From: Rhodopseudomonas rhenobacensis
GTDB taxonomy: Bacteria; Pseudomonadota; Alphaproteobacteria; Rhizobiales; Xanthobacteraceae
Direction: 5' to 3'
Assembly: GCF_014203125.1 (NCBI RefSeq)
Contig: NZ_JACHIH010000020.1
Span: 1 to 64,000 of the forward strand
DNA length: 64,000 bases
A program made the position numbers and the translations under genes. This document shows, in pieces, positions 35,033 through 44,344 of the stretch. Every line of letters starts with the position of its first letter. Position 1 is the first letter of the stretch. The notes beneath the pieces are model-generated. The model was not told the DNA's origin. It made no database searches and saw nothing but the letters and a program-made list of their open reading frames with translations.

Positions 35033-37909
35033 TCATTGCCCCAGCCGTTCGATCAGCGCAGGGGCATGGACCTGGTCGGCCTTGTAGTTGCCGGTCAGCG
35101 TGTACATCACGATGTTGACGCCGGCGCGGAAGGCGAATTCGCGTTGCCGCGGCTCGCCGGGCGACAGCGGCAGCATCGGCTGGCCGTCCGAGCGCATCGC
35201 CCAGGCGCCGGCGAGATCGTTCGAGGTGATGATGATCGGCGACACGCCGTCGCCGCCGCGGGCCGGACGGGAGGCCGCATCGTCGTCCTCGTCGCGCGGC
35301 AGCGTCTCCACCCAGGTCTGTCCGGAATTGAAGCGGCCGGGGAAGTCGCGCAGCAGATAGAACGTCTTGGTCAGCACGTGCTCGCGCGGCACCGGCTCCA
35401 GTTCCGGCACATCCAGCGACGACAGGATGTTGCGCAACGTCAGCATGCCGGGGGTCTGGGATTCGCCGTTCGGCCCAGGCGGCGCTTCCAGTGCGTCGCG
35501 GGTGTCGAACAACACGGTGCCGCCCTGCTTCATATAGGCGTCGATGCGGTTGATGGCGTCCTGCGGCGGCTTCGGGGCGCCTGCGATCACCGGCCAGTAG
35601 ATCAGCGGGAAGAACGCCAATTCGTCGCGGGCCGGGTCGATGCCGACCGGCTCGCCGGCTTCCAGCGCAGTGCGCTGCGCCAGGAACAGCGTCAGCCCGC
35701 TCATCCCGGCCTTGACGATGGAATCGACGTCCGCATTGCCGGTGACCACATAGGCGAGCCGGGTCTGGCTCACCGCCTTGATGGCGAAGTCGTCATTGCC
35801 GGGCGCGATGTCGGCGGGTTTTGGCGCCGGCTTGGCGCCCTGCGCGGCGGGTCTTGTGGTGGTCTGCGCCTGGCTCGGCGTCGGCATCAGCGCAACTGCG
35901 GCCAGGGCGGCGGCGAGCAGCAACGCCGCCGCAGCGGCGCGGCGGCGGCGGAAGATCGCGCCGAGGCTGCCGGCGAGCAGCGCCACGATCACCGCGTCGA
36001 TCAGGAACAGCGCCAGCGCGGTCGACAACAGGATGCCGCGCAGATCGCTCGGCTCGGCGGTGCTGTAGCCGGCGCGGCGGGCGCGCAGACCAGAGGTGTC
36101 GAGCGCCGCGATGCGGTCGGCTGCCGCCAGCGCGTTGACCGCGAGCGGGCCGTCGGCCGGGCCGTAGAAGCCGGGCGGATGATCGAGCGTGGCGCGGTCG
36201 CGGAAATCCGCCGGCATCGGCTTGGCGGTCGAGGGCGGCGGGCCGAACGCGCCGAAGCCGTCGAGGGTGCGCAGCGGCGCCGCGTTGGCGACGTTGAGTT
36301 CGGCGGCGACACCGGCGCCGGGCGTTGCGGTATAGCCGGACAGATCGACGATCCGCCGCAGCATCTCGACGAACGTGCCGGACATCGGCAGGTCGGACCA
36401 GCGCATGTCGGCGCTGACGTGGAACAGCGCGACCAGCCCTTTGCCGCGATGGTCGCCGGTGACCAGCGGCGTGCCGTCGACCAGCGAGGCCCAGCTCTTG
36501 GTGGCGAGCACGGCGTCCGGCTCCGCCAAGACTTGACGATTGACGGTGACGTCGGCCGGCACCGCGAGGCCGGCGAACGGGCCGCCGGCGGCGAACGACG
36601 CCAGATGCTGCGGCTTCTCCCAGGTGAGACTGCCGCCGAGGCTGCGGCCGCCACGGCGCAACTTCACCGGCACCAGGTCGTCATCGGCCTGCGCCAGATG
36701 CGGCCCGGCGAACCGCACCAGCACGCCGCCGGCCTCGATCCAGGCGTTGATGCGGTCGCGGATCTCCGGCGCCAGCGCGCCGACGTCGGCCAACACGATC
36801 ATCGGCAGCTTCTGATCGAGAAACTGCGCGATCGCCAGCTGCGGCGCGCCGCGTTCGCCGACCCGGACGTCGGCGAATGGCGCCAACGCGCGGGTCAGAT
36901 AAAACGTCGAGGCCAGCAGCGGCTGCGCGGTGTCGCTGCTGGCGCCTGAGACGATGCCGATGGCGCGGCGTCGCCAGCGCTTGTCGAGGAGTTGCACGGC
37001 GCCGGCCGAGCGCTCGCCGGCGATCTCCAGCCTTGCGATGTCGTTGCGCAATTCCACCGGCAGTTCGAACGCGGCTTCGGTGTCGCTGTCCTGCGGCGCG
37101 AACGTAAAGCGCGCGTCGCCGATCGGCGCGCCCTTGGCGTCGAGCGCCCGCACCGTGCCGGCCTCGGGGCTGCCGGGGCCGGCGCGCAGCACCTTGACGG
37201 TCATTTTCGCCGCGGCGTTCTCCGCCGCCGCCAGCGCGTGCGGCGACGCCGCGCCTTCGAAGATCGTCAGCGTGCGATCGCCGATCGTCTTGGCGAGGCC
37301 CGCGGTGAAGTCAGGCCCGCGCCCGGTGTCGACGCCGTCGGTCAGCCAGGCGATTTCGGCATCGCCGGTGCTTTTGAGGAAGCGCTCCAGCGTCGGCAAA
37401 GTGTCGACCCGCTCCACCGCATAGGGTTTCGGTGCGATCTGGCGCAGCGCGACGCGCGCGGTGCCGGCCGGCAGCAGCGTCGGATCGCGGTTAGTTTCGG
37501 AGAGCGCCACCAAAGCCACGCCGCGGCGCGCGCTTTCGGCGCTCGCGATCAATTCGTCGGCGGCCTTCAGCCGCGCGTCCCAGCTCGCCGCCGCACTCCA
37601 GCCGTCGTCGAGCAGGATCACCAGCGGCACGCTGGAGCCGGCGGCGCCGGCGGGCGGATTCCAGGTCGGCCCGGCGGCGGCGAAGATCACCAGGGCGGCG
37701 GCGAGCAGCCGCAGCGCGGTCAGCCACCACGGCGTGCGCGACGGCGTCTCTTCCTTCGGCGCGATCTCGAACAAAAGGCGCGTCGGCGGGAAACTGACGC
37801 GGCGCGGCCGCGGCGGCATCACCCGCAGCAGCCACCACAGCGCCGGCAGCGCGACCAGGCCGAGCAGCAGCAGCGGTTCGGCGAAGGACAGCGGCAGAAA
37901 ACCCATCAT
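35033..37909 (-). CDS. BatA-like N-terminal membrane domain fused to DUF4159
   Basis: A 958-residue protein. Residues 1-80 form the double-membrane-segment region of aerotolerance BatA relatives (LSFAEPLLLLGLVALPALWW, then FPPTRLLFEI and a second helix). LVILLDDGWSAAASWDAR is a degraded vWA metal site. A further helix pair (about 640-700 and 870) precedes the C-terminal DUF4159 domain (LAYVVTGNADVDSIVKAGM, DELAFFPLIYWPV, KQGGTVLFDTRDA). The start is the ATG that overlaps the DUF58 stop as ATGA; a longer frame upstream is only the shadow of DUF58. Function likely with the MoxR chaperone at the membrane. Confidence 0.86.
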   Translation of the reverse strand: MMGFLPLSFAEPLLLLGLVALPALWWLLRVMPPRPRRVSFPPTRLLFEIAPKEETPSRTPWWLTALRLLAAALVIFAAAGPTWNPPAGAAGSSVPLVILLDDGWSAAASWDARLKAADELIASAESARRGVALVALSETNRDPTLLPAGTARVALRQIAPKPYAVERVDTLPTLERFLKSTGDAEIAWLTDGVDTGRGPDFTAGLAKTIGDRTLTIFEGAASPHALAAAENAAAKMTVKVLRAGPGSPEAGTVRALDAKGAPIGDARFTFAPQDSDTEAAFELPVELRNDIARLEIAGERSAGAVQLLDKRWRRRAIGIVSGASSDTAQPLLASTFYLTRALAPFADVRVGERGAPQLAIAQFLDQKLPMIVLADVGALAPEIRDRINAWIEAGGVLVRFAGPHLAQADDDLVPVKLRRGGRSLGGSLTWEKPQHLASFAAGGPFAGLAVPADVTVNRQVLAEPDAVLATKSWASLVDGTPLVTGDHRGKGLVALFHVSADMRWSDLPMSGTFVEMLRRIVDLSGYTATPGAGVAAELNVANAAPLRTLDGFGAFGPPPSTAKPMPADFRDRATLDHPPGFYGPADGPLAVNALAAADRIAALDTSGLRARRAGYSTAEPSDLRGILLSTALALFLIDAVIVALLAGSLGAIFRRRRAAAAALLLAAALAAVALMPTPSQAQTTTRPAAQGAKPAPKPADIAPGNDDFAIKAVSQTRLAYVVTGNADVDSIVKAGMSGLTLFLAQRTALEAGEPVGIDPARDELAFFPLIYWPVIAGAPKPPQDAINRIDAYMKQGGTVLFDTRDALEAPPGPNGESQTPGMLTLRNILSSLDVPELEPVPREHVLTKTFYLLRDFPGRFNSGQTWVETLPRDEDDDAASRPARGGDGVSPIIITSNDLAGAWAMRSDGQPMLPLSPGEPRQREFAFRAGVNIVMYTLTGNYKADQVHAPALIERLGQ

Positions 37910-38844
37910 GCGCTGCGCCCCACTTTGACGCCCGGAGCGCTGTTCTTGGTCACCGTCATGCCGGCGTGCAGGAACAGCAGCAGTTCGGCGGCGGAGCGGC
38001 TGGTGGTGTGTGTGGAGAACAGCCAGTCCAGCTTGTTGGTTTCGGCGCGGATCTGGTCGCGATGCGCGGCGACGCGCGCCACATAGTCGCTCGCCCATTT
38101 CTCGGCGCGGCCGGCGGTGATCATCTCGCCGCCCTCGGGGTCGACGAATTCGACGCGGCCGGAATAGGGAAAGCTCTCTTCGGCCGGATCCACCACCTGC
38201 ACCAGCGTGCCATGCGCGCCGGACGCCGACAGTCCCGCCAGCATGGTCCTGATCTCGGCGATCGGCGACCACAAGTCCGACAGCACGACGATCTCGGCCA
38301 GCGCCGCCGGCACGAAGGACGGCGGCAGGCTGGCGCGGGTGCCGGTGTCGTGCAGCATCGCCTGCGCCATCTTGTCGATCACATTGCTGTTCGAGGTCGG
38401 GTTCATCAGTCCGGGCACGCCGACCCGTTCGCCGCCGGCGACCAACAGTTGCGCCAGCGCGAAGCTGACGATCAGCGCGCGTTCGAGCTTCGAGTCGCGC
38501 GCGCCTTTGGAGGCGAACGCCATCGACAGCGAGCGGTCCGGCCACAGCCACACAGTGTGCGCGGCTTCCCATTCCTGTTCGCGGACGTACAAATGATCGT
38601 CGCGCGCCGAGCGGCGCCAGTCGACATTCTGCGACGGCTCGCCGGAGACGAAGCGGCGATATTGCCAGAAGCTTTCGCCGGCGCCGGCGCGTCGCCGGCC
38701 GTGGACGCCGTGGATCACATTGGCGGCGATCCGGCGGGCTTCCAGCATCAGCCGCGGCAACGACGCGGCGAGACTCCGGCTTTCGCCGTCGGCGCGTCGA
38801 AGGGCGAGGACTTCCGGTGGATCGCGCTCGGCGGCGTCTGCCAT
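37906..38844 (-). CDS. DUF58 domain protein
   Basis: A 312-residue protein of the DUF58/vWA-like group that pairs with MoxR ATPases. The family core RRFVSGEPSQNVDWRRSARD and YVREQEWEAAHTVWLW are clear, and a MIDAS-like WPDRSLSM follows. It overlaps moxR by one base (TGATG) and the BatA-type gene by four (ATGA), so the three are translated together. Probably assembled or remodelled by MoxR at the inner face of the membrane; exact role unknown. Confidence 0.9.
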   Translation of the reverse strand: MADAAERDPPEVLALRRADGESRSLAASLPRLMLEARRIAANVIHGVHGRRRAGAGESFWQYRRFVSGEPSQNVDWRRSARDDHLYVREQEWEAAHTVWLWPDRSLSMAFASKGARDSKLERALIVSFALAQLLVAGGERVGVPGLMNPTSNSNVIDKMAQAMLHDTGTRASLPPSFVPAALAEIVVLSDLWSPIAEIRTMLAGLSASGAHGTLVQVVDPAEESFPYSGRVEFVDPEGGEMITAGRAEKWASDYVARVAAHRDQIRAETNKLDWLFSTHTTSRSAAELLLFLHAGMTVTKNSAPGVKVGRSA

Positions 38845-39848
38845 CAACCGATCCGCGACTTCAGCTGACGGATCACCTCGGGGATGGTGGTGCCTTCGGC
38901 GCGCGCCGCGAAGGTCAGCGCCATGCGGTGCTTCAAGATCGGTTCAGCAAGATCGAGTACGTCGTCGATCGACGGCGCGAGGCGACCGTCGAGCAGCGCG
39001 CGGGCGCGCACCGCCAGCATCAAGGACTGGCTGGCGCGCGGGCCCGGGCCCCAGGCGATCAGCTTGTCGGTGGCGCCGCCGTCGGGGCCGGGACGCGCGG
39101 ATCTGACGAGAGTGAGGATCGCTTCGACCACGGAATCGCCGACCGGCAAGCGGCGCACCAGCCGCTGTGCGGTGATCAGCGTCTCGGCGCTCATCGCCGC
39201 TTTGGCCAGCGTCTCGTCGGCGCCAGTGGTCTCGAACAGAATGCGGCGCTCGGCGTCGCGATCCGGATAGTCGACGTCGATTTCCATCAGGAAGCGGTCG
39301 AGCTGGGCTTCCGGCAGCGGATAGGTGCCTTCCTGCTCCAGCGGGTTCTGCGTCGCCAGCACGTGGAACGGCTTCGGCAGATCGTGGCGGGCGCCGGCGA
39401 CCGTGATGTGCTGCTCCTGCATTGCCTGCAGCAATGCGGATTGGGTGCGCGGGCTGGCGCGGTTGATCTCGTCGGCCATCAGCAACTGCGCGAACACTGG
39501 GCCGGAGATGAAGCGGAACGAGCGCTTGCCGGTGACGCTCTCGTCCAGCACCTCGGCACCGAGAATATCGGACGGCATCAGATCGGGGGTGAACTGGATC
39601 CGCTTGGCGTCCAGCCCGAGCGTGGTGCCGAGGGTTTCCACCAGCTTGGTCTTGGCGAGGCCGGGGACGCCGATCAACAGCGCATGGCCGCCGGACAGGA
39701 TGGTGACCAAAGTGTTTTCCACCACCTTGTCCTGGCCGAAGATCACCGTGGCGATGGCGTCGCGGGCGATGCGGATTTCGCCCGAGACTTGCTCGGCCGA
39801 GCGCACGATCACGTCTTCCAGCTTCTCGACAGTCTCTGCGCCAGCCAT
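38844..39848 (-). CDS. MoxR-family AAA+ ATPase
   Basis: A 334-residue AAA+ chaperone-like ATPase. Walker A is IGVPGLAKTKLVE, Walker B is LMADEINRASPRTQ, with sensor/arginine features in FHVLATQNPLEQEGTYPLPE and QLDRFLMEIDVDYPD. GGGAG precedes the ATG at 39848. First gene of the minus-strand cluster moxR-DUF58-BatA/DUF4159-large membrane protein. MoxR proteins mature or activate partner complexes, often for stress tolerance or metal insertion. Confidence 0.95.
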   Translation of the reverse strand: MAGAETVEKLEDVIVRSAEQVSGEIRIARDAIATVIFGQDKVVENTLVTILSGGHALLIGVPGLAKTKLVETLGTTLGLDAKRIQFTPDLMPSDILGAEVLDESVTGKRSFRFISGPVFAQLLMADEINRASPRTQSALLQAMQEQHITVAGARHDLPKPFHVLATQNPLEQEGTYPLPEAQLDRFLMEIDVDYPDRDAERRILFETTGADETLAKAAMSAETLITAQRLVRRLPVGDSVVEAILTLVRSARPGPDGGATDKLIAWGPGPRASQSLMLAVRARALLDGRLAPSIDDVLDLAEPILKHRMALTFAARAEGTTIPEVIRQLKSRIG

Positions 39849-40062
39849 CCGTCACTCCCTGCGTGCGGCGCAGCCTCTGCGCCGTGCCACCTTCGTCTGC
39901 CTCGTAGAGACACGAAGGCCATGTATTCGTTGAGATAAACTTTCACCGCATTATGCGGCTTCAAAGCCGCGAACCGCATCACGATATGGAGAGTTAGACA
40001 ACCCTAGAGCGTTTCGATCTTTGCACCAATCGTGCCAAACTCGAACAGCAGGTCAGGTAACC

Positions 40063-40665
40063 ATGGCGAAGCAAGGGCAGAGCCCGATTCAAAATCTCGA
40101 CGGCCTCGCCGCGGCGGCGACCACCGCCAGCAAGCCGGGCAAGGGTCTGCCGCCGGTGCATCTGTGGAACCCGCCGTTCTGCGGCGATCTGGACATGCGA
40201 ATCGCCAGCGACGGCACCTGGTTCTATCTCGGCACGCCGATCGGTCGGCCGGCGCTGGTGCGACTGTTCTCGACGATTCTGAAGCGCGAGGACGGCAAGC
40301 ACTTTCTCGTGACGCCGGTGGAAAAGGTCGGCATCACCGTCGACGACGCGCCGTTTCTCGCCGTCGAGATGGTCCGCGAGGTCCAAGCCGACGCACCGCT
40401 GCTGCGGTTTCGCACCAATGTCGACGACTGGGTGACCTGCGATGCCGAGCATCGGCTGCGGTTCGAGGTCGCAGCCGACGGCGGGCTGATGCCGTATCTG
40501 CACGTTCGCGCCGAACTGTGGGCCAAGGTGACGCGGGCGCTGTATTACGATCTGGTTGACATTGGTGAGGAGCGGGTGGTCGATGGCCGTGCGATGTTTG
40601 GCATTGCTTCCGGCGGCGCGTATTTTGCGATGGCCGACGCGGAGCAGGTGAGGGGAGCGCTTTGA
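40063..40665 (+). CDS. DUF1285 family protein
   Basis: A 200-residue cytoplasmic protein with the DUF1285 pattern: PPVHLWNPPFCGDLDMRIA, DGTWFYLGTPIGRPALVRLF, EDGKHFLVTPVEKVGI and WVTCDAEHRLRFE. Function unknown. The start at 40063 follows CAGGTAACC. It overlaps the Nudix gene by four bases and is head of a short unit (DUF1285, Nudix, DUF6111, CCA-adding enzyme) that is commonly conserved in alphaproteobacteria. Confidence 0.88.
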   Translation: MAKQGQSPIQNLDGLAAAATTASKPGKGLPPVHLWNPPFCGDLDMRIASDGTWFYLGTPIGRPALVRLFSTILKREDGKHFLVTPVEKVGITVDDAPFLAVEMVREVQADAPLLRFRTNVDDWVTCDAEHRLRFEVAADGGLMPYLHVRAELWAKVTRALYYDLVDIGEERVVDGRAMFGIASGGAYFAMADAEQVRGAL

Positions 40666-41339
40666 ACGAGCCTGTGCTGGAGACCGGTCCTGGCGTCGTC
40701 GGGATCGACTCGGAGGAATTCTTCGGCCGCGCCCGGCAACGGCTGGGGTTCGACGTTCCGCCCGCGCTCACCGATCCGACCCTGGTGCCCGCCAGCGGCG
40801 ATGCCGGCACCGACCGGATGTGGCAGATCATCGCGCAGGAGCGGCCGGTCCGTCCCGCCGCGGTGCTGATCGCGGTGGTCGACCATGCCGAGCCGACCGT
40901 GCTGCTGACGATGCGCGCGGCGCATCTCACCGACCATGCCGGCCAGATCGCATTTCCCGGCGGCAAGATCGACGCCATCGATGCCTCGCCGCGCGACGCC
41001 GCGCTGCGCGAGGCCTGGGAGGAGATCGGGCTCGACCGCGGCTATGTCGATCCGATCGGCTATCTCGATCTCTACGCCACCGGCTATGGCTTTCGCATCC
41101 TGCCCTTGGTGGCGCGGGTCAGGCCGGGCTTCGAATTGCGCGTCAACAAGGCCGAGGTCGACGACGCCTTCGAGGTGCCGCTGTCGTTCCTGATGAACCC
41201 GGCCAATCATCAGCTGCACAGCAAGGAATTTCGCGGCGCCGAGCGTAGCTACTACGCGATGCCGTTCGCCGAACGTTACATCTGGGGCGCCACCGCAGGA
41301 ATTCTGCGGGTGCTGTACGAGCGGGTTTATCTGCCATGA
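40662..41339 (+). CDS. Nudix hydrolase, CoA pyrophosphatase type
   Basis: A 225-residue Nudix enzyme. HLTDHAGQIAFPGGKID is the UPF0035/NudL-type lead to the Nudix box GGKIDAIDASPRDAALREAW plus EEIGL, all catalytic Glu residues present. Relatives cleave coenzyme A or acyl-CoA at the pyrophosphate. The start is a TTG at 40662 overlapping the DUF1285 stop, backed by AGGGGAG 6 bases upstream. The stop overlaps the next start (ATGA). Confidence 0.92.
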   Translation: MNEPVLETGPGVVGIDSEEFFGRARQRLGFDVPPALTDPTLVPASGDAGTDRMWQIIAQERPVRPAAVLIAVVDHAEPTVLLTMRAAHLTDHAGQIAFPGGKIDAIDASPRDAALREAWEEIGLDRGYVDPIGYLDLYATGYGFRILPLVARVRPGFELRVNKAEVDDAFEVPLSFLMNPANHQLHSKEFRGAERSYYAMPFAERYIWGATAGILRVLYERVYLP

Positions 41340-41599
41340 TTCGTCCGGTGCTCACCGAAATCGGGATCTTCCTGATCCCGTTCGCGATCTACGCGCTCTA
41401 TCTGCTGGCGAGCCGCTCCGGCGTGCTGAAGCAATCCTCGTGGCCTTTGCATGTGTTGGGCAAGCTGGCGTTGGGCGCGCTGGTCCTGACCATCGTCAGC
41501 CTGCTGCTGCTGGCGCATTACTCCGGGGCGCCGCCGAATGCGACCTACGTTCCCGCGCATATTGAAAACGGCCGGCTGGTGCCGGGCTACGAGAAGTGA
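41336..41599 (+). CDS. Small two-helix membrane protein (DUF6111-like)
   Basis: An 87-residue protein with two membrane segments (about 7-26 and 42-62) and a short hydrophilic C-terminus (THIPAHIENGRL-like, here YVPAHIENGRLVPGYEK). Position between a CoA pyrophosphatase and a CCA-adding enzyme matches the small DUF6111 family of Rhizobiales. It overlaps the Nudix gene by four bases. Function unknown. Confidence 0.78.
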   Translation: MIRPVLTEIGIFLIPFAIYALYLLASRSGVLKQSSWPLHVLGKLALGALVLTIVSLLLLAHYSGAPPNATYVPAHIENGRLVPGYEK

Positions 41600-41611
41600 C
41601 GGAGGCGGGAC

Positions 41612-42865
41612 GTGAGTTCGGTGCGAAGGCTTGACGATGCGCCGTGGAATTGCGGCCCCGCGGCACGGGTGCTGGCGTTGCTCAACCAGGATGGCGCCGA
41701 GGCGCGCGTGGTCGGCGGCGCGGTACGCAACCTGCTGATCGGGCTGCCGACCGGCGATATCGACATCGCCACCACGGCGCTCCCCGATGAAGTGATGCGC
41801 CGCGCCGACGCGGCCGGCTTCAAGAGCGTGCCGACCGGCATCGAGCACGGCACCGTGACGCTGGTCGCCGACGGCGAGCCGTTCGAAATCACCACGCTGC
41901 GCGAGGACGTCGAGACCTTCGGCCGCAAGGCCAAGGTGGCGTTCGGCGACGATTGGGCCGCCGACGCGCAGCGCCGCGACTTCACCATGAACGCGCTGTC
42001 GGTGTCGCTCGACGGCACGCTGCACGATTACGTCGGCGGGCTCGACGACGTCGAGGCCCGGCGGGTGCGTTTCATCGGCGATCCGGACCAGCGCATCGCC
42101 GAGGACTATCTGCGGATCCTGCGGTTCTTCCGGATTCACGCCGCCTATGGCGCGGGCGCGCCGGACCGCGACGGTTACCTCTCCTGCATCCGCGGCCGTG
42201 ACGGGCTGGCTGAGCTATCGGCCGAGCGGGTGCGGATGGAGATGCTGAAGCTGATGGTGGCGCCCGGCGCCTGCGCGGCGGTGGCGGCGATGGGCGAGGC
42301 CGGCTTGCTGCTGCGGGTGTTCGGCGGCGTCGCGTTTCACGGTCCGTTCGCCGCGATGATCGCCGCGGAGCGCAGGCTGGATCTGGCGCCCGACGCGATC
42401 CGCCGGCTCGGCGCGCTGGCGGTCGCGGTGACCGAGGATGCGCGGCGGCTGACGCAGCGGCTGCGGCTGTCGAACGCCGAGTGCAAGCGGCTGGATTCGA
42501 TGGGCCACCGCTGGTGGCGGCTGCGCGGCATGGAGGAGACGCTCGCCAAGCGGCGGCTGTATCGGCTGGGCGAAGCCCGCTATCACGATCGCATGATGCT
42601 GGCCTGGGCGCGCGCCGGGCAGGGCGCCGATCCGGTGCCGTGGCTCGATCTGGTGACGCTGCCGCAGCGCTGGCAGGCGCCGGCGTTTCCGCTGAAGGCC
42701 GCGGATTTCATCGCCCGCGGCGTGGTGCAGGGCCCGGCGCTGGGCCAAATCATCGCGCTCGCCGAAGACGCCTGGCTGGCCTCGGATTTCGCGCTCGACG
42801 AATCGACGCTGACCCACATCGCCGATCAGACGGTGGCGCGGTTCACCCGCGACCACCGATTATAG
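41612..42865 (+). CDS. cca: CCA tRNA nucleotidyltransferase / poly(A) polymerase family
   Basis: Adds or repairs the CCA end of tRNAs. 417 residues, class II nucleotidyltransferase: ARVVGGAVRNLLIGLPTGDI then DIATTALPDEV has the catalytic Asp pair, HGTVTLVADGEPFEITTLRED carries the third carboxylate region, and RRDFTMNALSV plus RIAEDYLRILRFFRIHA are the RRD and ERxxxE-type motifs. The GTG start at 41612 follows GGAGGCGGG. Only 12 bases from the DUF6111 gene. Confidence 0.93.
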   Translation: MSSVRRLDDAPWNCGPAARVLALLNQDGAEARVVGGAVRNLLIGLPTGDIDIATTALPDEVMRRADAAGFKSVPTGIEHGTVTLVADGEPFEITTLREDVETFGRKAKVAFGDDWAADAQRRDFTMNALSVSLDGTLHDYVGGLDDVEARRVRFIGDPDQRIAEDYLRILRFFRIHAAYGAGAPDRDGYLSCIRGRDGLAELSAERVRMEMLKLMVAPGACAAVAAMGEAGLLLRVFGGVAFHGPFAAMIAAERRLDLAPDAIRRLGALAVAVTEDARRLTQRLRLSNAECKRLDSMGHRWWRLRGMEETLAKRRLYRLGEARYHDRMMLAWARAGQGADPVPWLDLVTLPQRWQAPAFPLKAADFIARGVVQGPALGQIIALAEDAWLASDFALDESTLTHIADQTVARFTRDHRL

Positions 42866-42944
42866 TTGAACTGACCTCAAGGTCGCTGAACGCGGGTCGC
42901 TGAATGCCGAGTCGCTACGCGGGTCGCTGAACGCAGAGTCATGC

Positions 42945-43076
42945 CACGGACGCAGGGCAGCGCGCCGCTCTTACGGCGTGGTGCGCTGCAGATCCGGGGC
43001 CGTTACGGATGCTGCCTTCGTAACGGTCCCGGTTCTGCGGAGCAGCGCTGCGCGCTGCACCGCGCCCGGGACACGG
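42945..43076. repeat. Family 4 (CCCGGGACAC) repeat, copy 1
   Basis: ACGGACGCAGGGCAGCGCGCCG, then GCGTGGTGCGCTGCAGATCC, GGGGCCGT, AACGGTCCCGG, GCTGCGCGCTGCACCGCG and CCCGGGACAC share order and spacing with the copy at 58115-58247. Just upstream (42880-42935) the words GGTCGCTGAACGC, GGTCGCTGAATGC and GGTCGCTGAACGC form short direct repeats. Confidence 0.82.
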
Positions 43077-43144
43077 CCTTGTCTGATGCGCGACAGCAGC
43101 CGGCCGCGCGGGCCGGCGTCGTCGCGGCGCGACGTCAGTTGCGG

Positions 43145-43408
43145 TTAGGCGACCTTGCTGTGGTCCTGCGCGTCGTCTTCGTCCTCGGTCTCGTCTTCGT
43201 TCTCGTCGGACGGCTCGTCGTCGCCGTCATCGTCTTCCGCGGCCAGCAGGTCGGCGCGTTCCAGCACCGCGCGCGGCAGCGTCTCGCGGAACAGATCGCC
43301 TTCCTCACCCATCCAGACGCACACCACCGCGTCATCCTTGACCTCGGCCACCGTCAAGGGATGGCCGCCCGACTTCAGCATCACGACGTCGCCCGGTGAT
43401 AGTTCCAT
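43145..43408 (-). CDS. DUF2158 (YodC-like) small protein with acidic tail
   Basis: An 87-residue protein. Residues 1-55 have the DUF2158 SH3-like pattern: LSPGDVVMLKSGGHPLTV, VVCVWMGEEGDLFRE and LPRAVLE. Residues 57-80 are almost all Asp and Glu. AGGAGAGG lies about 6 bases before the ATG, so the start is firm. Homologues are small cytoplasmic proteins of unknown function. Flanked by a family 4 and a family 2 repeat. Confidence 0.88.
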   Translation of the reverse strand: MELSPGDVVMLKSGGHPLTVAEVKDDAVVCVWMGEEGDLFRETLPRAVLERADLLAAEDDDGDDEPSDENEDETEDEDDAQDHSKVA

Positions 43409-43543
43409 GAGCCTCTCCTCGCGTTGGTTGTTGACGCGAGCTCAAGGTAGCGATTCGTCATGACAAGCCGAACACGGCGGCGTCACATCCAGGCTTGCCG
43501 CCCTCAGCGTGCACGCGCATGTCGCCCTCAATGAGAAAGACAT

Positions 43544-43667
43544 CGTCATTCCGGGGCGCGAGGCCGAAAGGCCGAGCGAACCCGGAATCTCGCTGCGGTT
43601 GCGAGCGCCGGACCGTTGCGAGATTCCGGGTTCGCGCGAGCTGTCGCTCGCGCGCCCCGGAATGACG
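43544..43667. repeat. Family 2 (CCGGAATCC) palindrome, copy c
   Basis: Starts CGTCATTCCGGGGCGCGAGG and ends GCGCGCCCCGGAATGACGG; centre CCCGGAATCTCG facing CGAGATTCCGGG, a variant of the usual CCGGAATCCATA core. The remaining bases of 43409-43711 show no gene. Confidence 0.87.
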
Positions 43668-43711
43668 GTGCGGAGTTGGTGGCGCCACGGAATTGCGCCC
43701 TCGAAGAGCCG

Positions 43712-44344
43712 CTACCTGATGCCGAGCGTCTTGTGGGTCTGCAGGCTGAGCCGCCATTGCGGATGCGCCAGGCAATAATCGATCGCGCTTGCGGTGTTGG
43801 CGGCGGCGTCCGGGCCGTCCATCGGCTGCAGCGAAAATCGTTCGAAGCCGAGACCTTCGAATCGCTCGGGTAAGGCGCCCGGCTGCGGATACACCAGTTT
43901 GAGTTCCTGGCCCTGGCGCAGCACCAGTTCGGCGCCGGCCTTCGGGCTGACGCAGAGCCAGTCGATGCCGTCGGGCGGCTGCAACGTGCCGTTGGTTTCC
44001 ACGCCGATGCTGAAACCGCGGGCGTGCAGCGCAGCGATCAGCGCGGCATCGAGCTGCAGCAGCGGTTCGCCGCCGGTTAATACCACGTAGCGGAATTTGT
44101 CGTCGCCGCTCCATTGCCCGGCGATAGCATCGGCGAGCGCGTCGGCCGAGGCGTAGCGGCCGCCCAGCGTGCCGTCGGTTCCGACGAAATCGGTGTCGCA
44201 GAATCGGCAGGTCGCGGCGCCGCGATCCTGTTCCCGCCCGCTCCACAGATTGCAGCCGGCGAACCGGCAAAACACCGACGCCCGGCCGGCATGGGCGCCT
44301 TCGCCTTGCAATGTGAGGAAGATTTCCTTGACGGCGTAGCTCAC
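43712..44344 (-). CDS. queE: 7-carboxy-7-deazaguanine synthase
   Basis: Radical SAM enzyme of queuosine synthesis, 210 residues. The cluster motif is the QueE-specific C-x14-C-x2-C (GCNLWSGREQDRGAATCRFC). YAVKEIFLTLQGEGAHAGR opens the protein, and VVLTGGEPLLQLD, GVETNGTL and WLCVSPKAG are SAM/substrate-site segments. The start is a GTG at 44344 that overlaps the trmL stop (GTGA), with GCGAGG upstream. Other queuosine genes are not in the window. Confidence 0.95.
   Translation of the reverse strand: MSYAVKEIFLTLQGEGAHAGRASVFCRFAGCNLWSGREQDRGAATCRFCDTDFVGTDGTLGGRYASADALADAIAGQWSGDDKFRYVVLTGGEPLLQLDAALIAALHARGFSIGVETNGTLQPPDGIDWLCVSPKAGAELVLRQGQELKLVYPQPGALPERFEGLGFERFSLQPMDGPDAAANTASAIDYCLAHPQWRLSLQTHKTLGIR

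Noticed and set aside
37910-38572. N-terminal extension of the BatA-type protein
   Set aside because: It is the wrong frame of the DUF58 gene. The start at 37909 overlaps the DUF58 stop (ATGA) and begins with the expected membrane helix.
39955-39970. Hairpin GCGGCT-TCAA-AGCCGC upstream of moxR as a terminator or riboswitch
   Set aside because: No T tract on either strand and no further conserved structure; it may be a leader hairpin but cannot be supported.
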